64,000 nucleotides of DNA from NCBI RefSeq assembly GCF_016862435.1, contig NZ_BOMY01000039.1, positions 124,001 through 188,000 on the forward strand. The letters are read 5' to 3'. Origin of the DNA: Paractinoplanes tereljensis (GTDB taxonomy: Bacteria > Actinomycetota > Actinomycetes > Mycobacteriales > Micromonosporaceae). The notes beneath the pieces were generated by a model. The model made no database searches. It worked only from the letters and a program-made list of their open reading frames with translations, and was not told the origin of the DNA. The position numbers and the translations under genes were made by a program. This document shows, piece by piece, positions 43,018 through 51,100 of the stretch. The stretch's first letter is position 1, and each line of letters starts with the position of its first letter.

Positions 43018-43899
43018 TCAGTTCGGTCCCTCCGCCGATGGGCGGACGATGTAGACCGGGCATTCGGCGTGGTGCAGCAACTGCAGGCCGGTCGAGCCGA
43101 GCAGGGCACCCGCGATGACCCCGCGCCCGCGGCTGCCCACCATCACCAGCTGAGCCTGCTCGGACTGGTTGACCAGTGCGGATGCCACGCTCTCGTGGGT
43201 GAGCACCAGCTCGACCGACACATCGGGGAACTTGTCACGCCACGGTGCAAGCTGCTCCTCGAGCCGCGCCCGCTCCTCCGCCTCGGCGACCGGCGTAGGC
43301 ACGTCGACGGCCTGCAGGCTCGCCATCCACAACGGAAGCGGCGGTAGGTAGGAACGGACGATCCGCAGCGTGCTCCCACGCCGGTCGGCAGCGTCGAACG
43401 CCGTCTCCAGCACGAGGTCGGCGGACGGTGAGTCATCGACGCCCGCCACCACCGGGCCGTCGGTGACATCACCCCGGCCGCGAACCACGACGACCGAACA
43501 TTTGGCGTGGGTGGCCACCCGCTGGCTCACCGAGCCGAGCAGCAGGCTGCCGAAGCCGCCGCGCCCGCGGCTGCCCAGCACGATCAGGCGACTGTTCTCC
43601 GAGTCGGCGAGCAGCCGCGGTGCGGGGTTGCCGACTACCAGATCGTCGTCGATCTGCAGACCACGGTCGATCATTCGGGCCTCGTACGCGGCCTTCGCGG
43701 TGATCGCCTCGGCCTGACAGCGGGGCAGATCCAGGTAGTCCTGGCTCATGTCGTAGCGGGCCTCACGCCATTCCCAGTCGAAGACGTGGGTGACCCGGAG
43801 CGGGAGGTGGAGCCGGTGCGCTTCACGCGCCGCCCACCTCACCGCCGCCGTGCTCCAGTCGGTGCCGTCGGCGCCGACGATGATGGGATTGACTCTCAT
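43018..43899 (-). CDS. Tandem universal stress protein
   Basis: 293 aa from ATG 43899 behind GAGGAGCAGTC. Two Usp domains (~1-145, ~150-293) carry intact loops GSRGRGGFGSLLLGSVSQRV and GSRGRGVIAGALLGSTGLQL. The family-specific HVFDWEWREARYD segment links it to 25749 (YAFDWDWRESRLE). It is followed by the 54-aa membrane protein. The upstream element at 43964-43980 (GTCC..GGAC) does not fit the box orientation, so its own regulation is unclear. Confidence 0.87.
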   Translation of the reverse strand: MRVNPIIVGADGTDWSTAAVRWAAREAHRLHLPLRVTHVFDWEWREARYDMSQDYLDLPRCQAEAITAKAAYEARMIDRGLQIDDDLVVGNPAPRLLADSENSRLIVLGSRGRGGFGSLLLGSVSQRVATHAKCSVVVVRGRGDVTDGPVVAGVDDSPSADLVLETAFDAADRRGSTLRIVRSYLPPLPLWMASLQAVDVPTPVAEAEERARLEEQLAPWRDKFPDVSVELVLTHESVASALVNQSEQAQLVMVGSRGRGVIAGALLGSTGLQLLHHAECPVYIVRPSAEGPN

Positions 43900-44009
43900 G
43901 ACTGCTCCTCTCACGCTCTCTCTTCTGAGCGTGCGCCTTGCCCCTCGGCGAAAGCAGAGCATCGAGTCCTAGTTGGACGGGCTGGAGGTCCCTGACCGCG
44001 GATGACGGC

Positions 44010-44696
44010 TCACGCGGAACCGAAGCCGACACCGGTGCCCAGGTCGGCGGTGTCGTCGATGTTGAAGGAGATCCGGTCGACAACGTCGACCACCCCCGGG
44101 ACGCGGCGCGCCATGTGCGCAACTCCCCTCGCCGTCGACAACCATTCGACCTCGCCCGTCAGGGTCGCCACTCCCTCGGTGACGGCCGCGGTGATCCCGG
44201 AAGCACGACCGTCGAACGCGCCGTGGAGCAGACTCTCCAACTCGGCCCCGATGTCGTCGTCCGGGCGCAGGTGCACCTTGAGCAGGTCACCGCGGGTCAC
44301 GACCCCGATCAGCCGGCCGAGTTCGTCGGTCACCGGCAGCCGCTTCACCTTCTCGGCATCCATCTTGCGGGCCGCCGCAGCGATCGAGGTGCCGCTGAGC
44401 GCCGTGATCGCCGGTGCGCTCATCAGGCCGCCGGCCGTCCGGGCATGTGCCTTCCCCTTCGCTGCCCGGCGGCGCCGGCCGTCGAACAGCCGAGGCTCCT
44501 CGTTCCCGGCAAACTCGATCTTCCGGAGAAGATCGGACTCGCTGACCACACCAAGGACGCGGCGGAAGTCGTCCACCACGGGCACGGCGCTGAATCGGTG
44601 CTCGACCAGCATGTCCACCATCGACCGGTAGGAGGCGGCTTGGTCCACTGACACGACCGCCTCGGTCATCACGTCGTTAACAGTCCAGCTCTTCAT
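44010..44696 (-). CDS. CBS-pair plus BON domain protein, second copy
   Basis: 228 aa from ATG 44696 (MKSWTVNDVMTEAVV). Two CBS repeats (about 1-60 and 90-150; VVPDDFRRVLGVVSESDLLR-like core, KRLPVTDELGRLIGVVTRGD) are separated by a basic linker (DGRRRRAAKGKAHAR). A BON domain (~160-215; HGAFDGRASGITAAVTEGVA, VPGVVDVVDRISF) ends the protein. Same plan as 30555, but the linker and sequence differ enough that these are old paralogues. AMP/ATP sensing with membrane association is inferred. Driven by a very good box at 44747. Confidence 0.85.
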   Translation of the reverse strand: MKSWTVNDVMTEAVVSVDQAASYRSMVDMLVEHRFSAVPVVDDFRRVLGVVSESDLLRKIEFAGNEEPRLFDGRRRRAAKGKAHARTAGGLMSAPAITALSGTSIAAAARKMDAEKVKRLPVTDELGRLIGVVTRGDLLKVHLRPDDDIGAELESLLHGAFDGRASGITAAVTEGVATLTGEVEWLSTARGVAHMARRVPGVVDVVDRISFNIDDTADLGTGVGFGSA

Positions 44697-44746
44697 CACG
44701 TACCTCCTTTGTCGCCTCACGGTAGGAGGGATTCGGACAGCCGGTG

Positions 44747-44764
44747 CAGAGTCTTAAGGCCCGA
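44747..44764 (-). promoter_or_regulatory. DosR-like box upstream of the CBS/BON gene
   Basis: On the minus strand TCGGGCCTTAAGACTCTG: GGGCC-TTAA-GACTC, with the AT-rich spacer of the mycobacterial site. 51-68 bp from ATG 44696. Confidence 0.65.
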
Positions 44765-44780
44765 GGTTCCCGAACAGACG

Positions 44781-44795
44781 CGACCAATGGCCCTG
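44781..44795 (+). promoter_or_regulatory. DosR-like half box upstream of the 44863 USP
   Basis: CGACCAATGGCCCTG: the right arm is exact and the left arm half-conserved. 68-82 bp from ATG 44863. Confidence 0.45.
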
Positions 44796-44862
44796 TTCGC
44801 CCGGAGCGCGGCGCTCCACGGTGGAGGCGATAGCCAATCGGCGCACGCCCGGAGGGATCGTC

Positions 44863-45333
44863 ATGACACAGCGGTATTTGATCGTGGTGGGAGTGGACGG
44901 ATCGGACGGCGGACGACGCGCGCTGGACTGGGCAGTCCGAGAGGCCGGCGGCCGCGGTGGGGCCGTCGAGGCCGTCACCGCCTGGTCGTGGGACGGGCTC
45001 GAGTTCGGCCCGGTCACCGCGACCAGCCCGCAGGAGGCCGAAGGGCGGGCGACTCGCCTGCTCGACGACGAGGTCCGGGCCTTGGCCGTCCGGTGCGGTT
45101 CGCACGTGCCGGTCGCCGCCCGGGTGGTCGAGGGAAGCCCCGGCGAGACCCTGGCTCGCGCCGGCCGCACGGCCGACCTGCTGGTTCTCGGAAGCCACGG
45201 GCACAGCCGGATCCGGCACACCGTCCTCGGCTCGGTAAGCGAGGCATGCATCCGCACGGCGACCTGCCCGGTCGTGGTGATTCCGGTTCCGGTCCCGATG
45301 CCCGCCGACGCGGACCCGGTCCCCCGGCCGTGA
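44863..45333 (+). CDS. Single-domain universal stress protein
   Basis: 156 aa, ATG at 44863 behind GGAGGGATC. A complete Usp domain: YLIVVGVDGSDGGRRALDWA, loop GSHGHSRIRHTVLGSVSEAC, then CPVVVIPVPVPM and a short Pro-rich tail. ATP-binding residues are kept. It is divergent from the CBS/BON gene at 44010. Most like the 36044 product in size and plan. Confidence 0.87.
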   Translation: MTQRYLIVVGVDGSDGGRRALDWAVREAGGRGGAVEAVTAWSWDGLEFGPVTATSPQEAEGRATRLLDDEVRALAVRCGSHVPVAARVVEGSPGETLARAGRTADLLVLGSHGHSRIRHTVLGSVSEACIRTATCPVVVIPVPVPMPADADPVPRP

Positions 45334-45592
45334 CCCGGGACAATGCGAACCGGGACCAGGCCGGGGCCGCCGAGAGAATCCGCGTGGGTCCAACGCCAAG
45401 CCGAAAATGAAGGACCAAATACTCTGACGGGTACGGCGGGACAGAGCCACGCTGGTAGGGAGCCCACCGACACTCCGGAATAACGACGACCGGGCCTGAT
45501 GGACGGCTGATGCGCCCCCACGACCCACGTCGTCAAGACGGCACCGGTTGCTGCAGCCGGGTGCCGGTGGGCCCTCCAGGACGGAGGATCCC

Positions 45593-46051
45593 ATGCGGGC
45601 AATCGCCACCATAGAGCCACCCGTGACGTCGGTCGGTAACGCGAGTCCGGTCGTCCTGGCTGCGATCGACGACGACGCCCACTGCGCCGCGGTTCTCGCC
45701 TGTTCCAGCGCTGAGGCCGCCCGGCTCGGACTCCCGTTACGGGTGGTGCATGTGTGGAGCGAACGGCACATCGGCAGGTACGGCGCCTCCGGCTGCACCG
45801 CGGACAGCGACCGGCTGCTGTCCCGCAGCGTCTACGACAACCTGGCCGCGGACGTGGCAAAGACGGTCGAGCGGCAGATCCTGCACGACGACGACCCGGC
45901 GCGAGCTCTCCGCGCACTGAGCCAGACGGCCGCAGTGCTGGTGGTGGGTGCCGGAAGCGGCGACGACATGGGCGAAACCACCCGGCGGCTCGCCGGCCGC
46001 ACCCGCTGCCGCCTCATCGTTGTCCCGGCCGCGGGAGGCAAGCCGGCATGA
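45593..46051 (+). CDS. Usp-like protein with altered nucleotide loop
   Basis: 152 aa, ATG behind GGACGGAGGATCCC. Usp-like fold: VVLAAIDDDAHCAAVLACSS, LPLRVVHVWSE and CRLIVVPAAG. The loop reads GAGSGDDMGETTRRLAGRTR rather than G2xG9xGS, so ATP binding is doubtful. Weak box-like sequences (45386-45398, 45410-45426) lie ~170-200 bp upstream, too far for confidence. Its stop overlaps a possible ATG of the SARP gene frame (ATGA at 46048). It is the last clearly stress-type gene before the unrelated block. Confidence 0.7.
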   Translation: MRAIATIEPPVTSVGNASPVVLAAIDDDAHCAAVLACSSAEAARLGLPLRVVHVWSERHIGRYGASGCTADSDRLLSRSVYDNLAADVAKTVERQILHDDDPARALRALSQTAAVLVVGAGSGDDMGETTRRLAGRTRCRLIVVPAAGGKPA

Positions 46052-46123
46052 CCATCTTCCGCAGGATCCTGTGTGCGATCGGCCGGCATTCCGGGCCGTG
46101 GTCATTCCCTGCCGCACGCCTCA

Positions 46124-46129
46124 CTACAC
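46124..46129 (+). promoter_or_regulatory. Putative -10 element for a leaderless SARP transcript
   Basis: TACACT lies 8 nt before the GTG at 46138. A -10 this close would start transcription at or next to the start codon, as in leaderless actinobacterial mRNAs. No clear ribosome site precedes that GTG. Confidence 0.45.
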
Positions 46130-46137
46130 TCACCCGG

Positions 46138-49100
46138 GTGACCGTCGAGCTGGTCCTGCTGTCCCGAGTTGCCTACCGCGGCCGGGAGATCACCGGCACC
46201 GGGCTGCGGGAGTTGCTCGCGCTGCTGGCCGGTGACCTGCGCTCCGGGTGTAGCACCGCCCGGCTGATCGACGGCCTCTGGCCGGAGCAGCAACCGGAGC
46301 ACCCGGCCAAGGCCCTGCAGACACTGGTTTCCCGGGTGCGCGCGATGCTCGGCCCGGACGTGCTGGTCAGCACGCCGGCCGGTTACCGCCTGGCGCTGGG
46401 CGCGGAGCAGGTCGACGCCGGCGCCGTGCCAATCCTGCTGTCCACGAGCGAACGGGCCGCGCTCGCCGGGGACCACGCGTCGGCGCTGCGGGCGGCCGAG
46501 GCCGGGCTGGCGCTCTGCGACGGGGTCACGGACGATCCGCCCGGCGGCCCGTTGTCGGCGCTGCGGGCCGAGATCGGGCCGGCCCGCATCGCCCTGATCC
46601 GGGTCCGGGCGCTGGCGCTGTCCCGGCTGGCCCGGCCGGCCGAGGCGATCAAGCCGCTGACCGAACTGGCCGGGCAGCATCCCCGGGACGAGGAGGTGCT
46701 GGCCGAGCTGCTGCGCTGTACGGCCGCTCTGGCCGGCCCGGCCGCCGCGCTGACCAGGTACGCCATCTACCGGCAGCAGCTACGGGACGAGTTGGGCAGC
46801 GACCCCGGGCCGGCGTTGCGAGCCGTGCACCGCGAACTGTTGCTCAGCGACGCACCGGCCGTGCGGCACGGGGTGCGCCAGGAACCCAACCAGATGCTGG
46901 GGCGCGACCGGGACGTCGCCGCGGTGACCGCACTGCTGGGCACCTCCCGAGTGACCTCGATCGTGGGCCCGGGCGGACTGGGCAAGACCCGGCTCGCCCA
47001 CGCGGTCGCCCGGGACGCGCCGCAGCGGGTGGTCCACTTCGTCGGCCTGGCCGGGGTCACCACCGGCGACGTGACGGGTGAGGTCGCGTCGGCGCTCGGC
47101 GTGCGGGAGGCCCCGGGCCGGGCCGCCCAGCGCTCCGGACCGCTCGCCGGCATCCTCGACGCGCTCGGTCCGGGCCCCGCGCTGCTGGTGCTCGACAACT
47201 GCGAACACGTCATCGACGCGGCGGCCGAGCTGGTGCGGTCGCTCGTGTCGGCTGGACCGGAACTGCGCGTCCTTACCACCGGCCGCGCCCCGCTGCGCCT
47301 CTGGTCGGAGTCGGTCTACCCGTTGCCGGCGCTGGATCCGGCGACGACGGCCGAGCTGTTCGGCCGGCGGGCGCGGGCGATCCGCCCCGACGTCGAACTG
47401 CCCGAGGCGGTGGTACGGAAACTGTGCGACCGGCTCGACGGCCTGCCGCTCGCGGTCGAGTTGGCCGCGGCACGCATGTCGATGATGTCCGTCGACGAGG
47501 TGGCCCGCCGGCTGGACGACCGGTTCGACCTGCTGCGGGCGCACACCCGGGACTCTCCCCCGCGGCACCGGACGCTGCACGCCGTCATCGACTGGAGCTG
47601 GCACCTGCTGGACCCGGCAGCGCAGGAGGCGATGCGCGCCCTGTCGGTGTTCCCCGGCACGTTCTCGGCGGCGGCCGCGCGTCACCTGCTGGGCTCCGAG
47701 GCCGTGCTGGAGCAGCTGGTCGAACAGTCGCTGCTGCAGGTCGTCGCGTCCGGCACCCGGTTCCGGATGCTGGAGACGGTCCGGGAGTTCAGTGCCGCCC
47801 GGCGGCCCGGCTGGGTGGTCGACGGCTTTCTGGGCTGGGCGCGGGACTTCGCGGCGGACTGGGCGGAGTCGGACCTGGCCGCCGGGCCACCGGCCGTGGC
47901 CGCGATCCGGGCCGAGCAGGACAACCTGCTCCAGGCGCTGCGCTACGGCCTGGACCGGGCCGACGGCGAGACCGTCGCCTCGACCGCCGCGCTGCTGGGC
48001 AGCCTCTGGATCACCGAGTCGAACTTCACCCGCCTCGCCGGGCTGGCCGCCGACACCGGCTGGGTCCTGTCCCATTTCCGGCCGGGCCCGGCCTTCGTCG
48101 AGGCCACCCGCACCGCCGCGGTGTTCAATGCCCTGGCCGGGTTCGTCATGCCGGACCTCAGCCCGCTGCGCTCCCTGGCCACCCTGCGCCGGCTGCCACC
48201 GGCCGCACCGGACACCCCGATCCGGGCCGTCCAGCTGGCTCTGTGCGCCCCGAACGCCACCGCACTGCACCGGATGGCGGACAGTGCCGAGCCGCTGCCG
48301 GCCTGCGTCGCGAATTACGTGCTCAGCTACCAGTGGGAGCACGTCAACGAGCCGGACCGGGCGCTGTCCGCGGCCCGGCAGATGCTCGTCCGGCTCGGCG
48401 ACGACCAGCTGCTGCTGCGCGCCCTGGCCCACGGCCGGATCGGCGAGCTGTCCCTGCAGAACGATCCGGGTGAGCCGGCCTTCCGCCACCTGAGCGCGGC
48501 CCTGGAGCTCACCACCCGCCTCGGCTGGTCCACCGCGACCCGCGGACGGTGGGCGCTCGCGCTGGCCGACGTGCAGCGCGGGGCGTACGACGAGGCCGAA
48601 CGGGAACTGGCCGGGGCCGATCAGGGCAGCCCCGACGACCTGACCGGCCTGGAACGGTTCGCGATCGGCGCCCGCGCCCAGATCGCCCTGGGCCGCGGCG
48701 ACGTCGAGGGTGGTCTGCGCCTCTGGCGGCAGGCGGCCGGCCTCCGGGAGCCGTCCGGCCCCGGGTTCTGGCCGTTCGAGGTCGAAGCGGTCACCGTGAT
48801 CGCGCACGCCCGGCACGGCCGGGTCGACCTGGTCGAGGACGTCGTGGCCACACTGCCGGGCCTGCTCGCGGCGACCGCGCCGGGCATCCCGGTGCCGGAG
48901 TTCCCGGTCTGCGGCACCCTGCTGCTGGCATTGGCCCTGACCGACATCGAGCACGGCGCGACCGCGACGGGCGCCGGCCGGATCGCCCTCGCGCAGCGGT
49001 TCGGCGTACTCCGCGGATTTCAGCCCGACCTCTCCCCCGCCCGGGTCCGCGAGCTCGCCGAGAAGGCCGACCGACCGGCGTACGAGAAAGCGGTCGCCTC

Positions 49101-49158
49101 GTACGCCGGCCTCGACCACGACGGGCTGCGCGCCGCGGTCAGCTCGGATCGCGCCTGA
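46138..49158 (+). CDS. AfsR/SARP-type regulator with NB-ARC and TPR-like domains
   Basis: 1006 aa if started at GTG 46138; an ATG at 46048, overlapping the previous stop, would add 30 residues that do not resemble the family. Residues ~1-85 are an OmpR-like DNA-binding domain (TGLRELLALLAGDL; LQTLVSRVRAMLG; VSTPAGYRLAL). Residues ~90-235 form the BTAD helical domain. An NB-ARC ATPase follows, with Walker A GPGGLGKT (~277-284), Walker B LLVLDNCEH and TTGRAPL. Helical TPR-like repeats make up the rest. Such proteins switch on secondary-metabolite or export genes. It is convergent with the DrrAB-type exporter (20-bp overlap), which could be a target. Confidence 0.85.
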   Translation: MTVELVLLSRVAYRGREITGTGLRELLALLAGDLRSGCSTARLIDGLWPEQQPEHPAKALQTLVSRVRAMLGPDVLVSTPAGYRLALGAEQVDAGAVPILLSTSERAALAGDHASALRAAEAGLALCDGVTDDPPGGPLSALRAEIGPARIALIRVRALALSRLARPAEAIKPLTELAGQHPRDEEVLAELLRCTAALAGPAAALTRYAIYRQQLRDELGSDPGPALRAVHRELLLSDAPAVRHGVRQEPNQMLGRDRDVAAVTALLGTSRVTSIVGPGGLGKTRLAHAVARDAPQRVVHFVGLAGVTTGDVTGEVASALGVREAPGRAAQRSGPLAGILDALGPGPALLVLDNCEHVIDAAAELVRSLVSAGPELRVLTTGRAPLRLWSESVYPLPALDPATTAELFGRRARAIRPDVELPEAVVRKLCDRLDGLPLAVELAAARMSMMSVDEVARRLDDRFDLLRAHTRDSPPRHRTLHAVIDWSWHLLDPAAQEAMRALSVFPGTFSAAAARHLLGSEAVLEQLVEQSLLQVVASGTRFRMLETVREFSAARRPGWVVDGFLGWARDFAADWAESDLAAGPPAVAAIRAEQDNLLQALRYGLDRADGETVASTAALLGSLWITESNFTRLAGLAADTGWVLSHFRPGPAFVEATRTAAVFNALAGFVMPDLSPLRSLATLRRLPPAAPDTPIRAVQLALCAPNATALHRMADSAEPLPACVANYVLSYQWEHVNEPDRALSAARQMLVRLGDDQLLLRALAHGRIGELSLQNDPGEPAFRHLSAALELTTRLGWSTATRGRWALALADVQRGAYDEAERELAGADQGSPDDLTGLERFAIGARAQIALGRGDVEGGLRLWRQAAGLREPSGPGFWPFEVEAVTVIAHARHGRVDLVEDVVATLPGLLAATAPGIPVPEFPVCGTLLLALALTDIEHGATATGAGRIALAQRFGVLRGFQPDLSPARVRELAEKADRPAYEKAVASYAGLDHDGLRAAVSSDRA

Positions 49159-49900
49159 ACAGGGCTCGCGCCCACAGATAGCCGGCCAAGGCCAGGACCG
49201 CACACCAGGCGACCGCAACCAGCCCGTGCTCGACCGGCGTGCCCAGCAGCAGATCGCGCAATGTGTCGATGACCGGGGTGAACGGCTCGTGGGTGGCGAA
49301 CCAGCGGACCGGCGCCGACATCGACTCCGGCGGCACGAACGCGCTGGACAGGAACGGCAGCAACTGCACCACAAAGGTGAACGGGGCGGTGCCCTCGGCG
49401 GTCTTCGCGGCCAGGCCCACCGCGACCCCCAGCCAGGTGAGAGCCAGCGTCAACAGCGTCAGCAGGCCGGCCGCGGCCAGCCAGCGGCCCGGCCCGGCGG
49501 CCGGCCGGAACCCCAGCGCCACCGCAACCCCGACAACCAAAATCGCACTGATGATCGTACGGGCGGTGGAGCCGATCACCTGGCCGGTCAGCACCGAGGC
49601 GCGGGAGATCGCCATCACCCGGAACCGGGCGATGATGCCGCTCGTGATGTCCCGGTTCACCGCCAGCGCGGTGGTGGTGGCGCCGTACCCGACGGTCATC
49701 AGCAGGATGCCCGGCACCAGGTAGTCGATGTATTCGAAACCGCCCGGCGTCGGGCGGACGCCCTCGTTCAGCGCGCCGCCGAACACCCCGACGAAGATCA
49801 GCAGCAGGAACACCGGCAGGGCGATGGTCATCACCACCGTGCTCGGGTTGCGCCGGGTGTGCCGGACGTTGCGGCGCAGCATGGTCAGGGCGTCGCTCAT
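49139..49900 (-). CDS. DrrB-like ABC-2 permease
   Basis: 253 aa. ATG 49900 overlaps the ATPase stop by 4 nt. It has six membrane segments and the daunorubicin-resistance-type motif FVPPESMSAPVRWFATHEPF, with TPVIDTLRDLLLG near the C-terminus. It opens RNVRHTRRNPSTVVMTIALP, a typical DrrB start. With the ATPase it forms a two-gene exporter for drugs, antibiotics or lipids. The C-terminus ends YLWARALFRRDPS. The substrate is unknown. Confidence 0.87.
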   Translation of the reverse strand: MSDALTMLRRNVRHTRRNPSTVVMTIALPVFLLLIFVGVFGGALNEGVRPTPGGFEYIDYLVPGILLMTVGYGATTTALAVNRDITSGIIARFRVMAISRASVLTGQVIGSTARTIISAILVVGVAVALGFRPAAGPGRWLAAAGLLTLLTLALTWLGVAVGLAAKTAEGTAPFTFVVQLLPFLSSAFVPPESMSAPVRWFATHEPFTPVIDTLRDLLLGTPVEHGLVAVAWCAVLALAGYLWARALFRRDPS

Positions 49901-50856
49901 CGGACCGCCTCATCGGTCGCGGCCGGGCGGCCGGTCAGCGCGAAGAAGACATCGTCGAGGTCCGGGGTGTGTACCGAGAGCTCGTCGACCTCGATCCCGG
50001 CCTGCTCCAACCGGCCCAGCAGCGCGCGGAGGGCGGGAACGCGGCCGTCGCCCGGCACCTGCAGGGTCAACGCCTCGTCGTCGCGGGACGCTCCGGGGAG
50101 CGTGCGGGCGGCCGCGTCCAGCCCGGCCAGGTCGGCGAACCGCAGCCGGACGTGTCCACCCGGGAGGCCGCTCTTGAGTTCCGCCGCCGTACCGGACGCC
50201 ACCACCCGGCCGTGATCGAGCACGGCGATCCGGTCGGCCAGTTCGTCCGCCTCGTCCAAGTACTGCGTGGTCAGGAAGATGGTGACCCCGCCCGCCACCA
50301 GGTCGCGGATGATCTGCCACATCGTGCGGCGACTGCGCGGATCAAGCCCGGTGGTCGGCTCATCCAGGAAGATCACCCGCGGGTCGCCGACCAGCGTCAT
50401 CGCCAGGTCCAGCCGCCGCCGCATCCCACCGGAGTAGGCCGAAGCCGGCTTCCCGGCCGCCGCCGTCAGCTCGAACCGCTCGAGCAACTCGCCGGCCCGC
50501 CGGCGGCCGGTGGCCCGGTCGAGGTGGTTCAGGTCGGCCATCAACGCCAGGTTCTCCGCCCCGGTAAGGAGGTCGTCCACCGCCGAGAACTGCCCGGTGA
50601 CTCCGATTGACGCCCGGACCGCGTCCGGCTCGGTGACCACGTCGTGCCCCGCCACCCGGACCTGCCCACTGTCAAAACCGATCAGCGTCGACAGGATCCG
50701 CACGGCCGTGGTCTTGCCCGCCCCGTTCGGCCCCAGCAGCGAAAACGTCGTCCCGGCCGGAACGTCCAGGTCGATGCCATCGAGCACCACCAGATCACCG
50801 AACGACTTGCGCAGCCCAGTCACCGCGATCCCCGAACCCGCGGAAACGCCGGTCAT
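49897..50856 (-). CDS. DrrA-like ABC transporter ATPase
   Basis: 319 aa. Walker A is GPNGAGKTT, the signature is YSGGMRRRLDLAM, Walker B is VIFLDEPTTGLD, and the switch His lies in the LTTQYLDEADELADR segment. The C-terminal ~90 residues are the DrrA-type regulatory extension (LPGASRDDEALTLQVPGDGR). The 4-nt overlap couples it to the permease. Upstream 50879-51100 carries no clear operator. Confidence 0.9.
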   Translation of the reverse strand: MTGVSAGSGIAVTGLRKSFGDLVVLDGIDLDVPAGTTFSLLGPNGAGKTTAVRILSTLIGFDSGQVRVAGHDVVTEPDAVRASIGVTGQFSAVDDLLTGAENLALMADLNHLDRATGRRRAGELLERFELTAAAGKPASAYSGGMRRRLDLAMTLVGDPRVIFLDEPTTGLDPRSRRTMWQIIRDLVAGGVTIFLTTQYLDEADELADRIAVLDHGRVVASGTAAELKSGLPGGHVRLRFADLAGLDAAARTLPGASRDDEALTLQVPGDGRVPALRALLGRLEQAGIEVDELSVHTPDLDDVFFALTGRPAATDEAVR

Positions 50857-51100
50857 GTCCGCCCCTCTCCCGCCGTGACCACCGTGGCCACGCGTCGAGG
50901 AGAGCCTGCGACCGGCCGGCTTCAGGGCGGCTTCAGGACGGTGTCACGGCTACGCCGAGCGGCCGAGCACCGCAGCGGCCTCGGTCGAGGCTTGTGTTCG
51001 CTCCAACTCGCGTTGTCGCGAAAGCACCTCGTTTCGGTGTCGCTACTCCCATAGTGAAAGTGGTGTGATCGGCTGCGAGGCGTCGAGGGGAAGAGTCAGG

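Noticed and set aside
43964..43980. GAGTCCTAGTTGGACGG near the 43899 USP start
   Set aside because: The arms are GTCC..GGAC, the reverse of the DosR-type GGAC..GTCC orientation, so it was not counted as a box.
45386..45426. Two box-like stretches before the 45593 Usp-like gene
   Set aside because: Weak arms and more than 165 bp from the start; kept only as a remark.
46780..49374. 864-codon open frame antisense to the SARP gene
   Set aside because: Starts inside the permease gene and reads Arg/Gly/Gln-rich sequence without a family; shadow of the sense frame.
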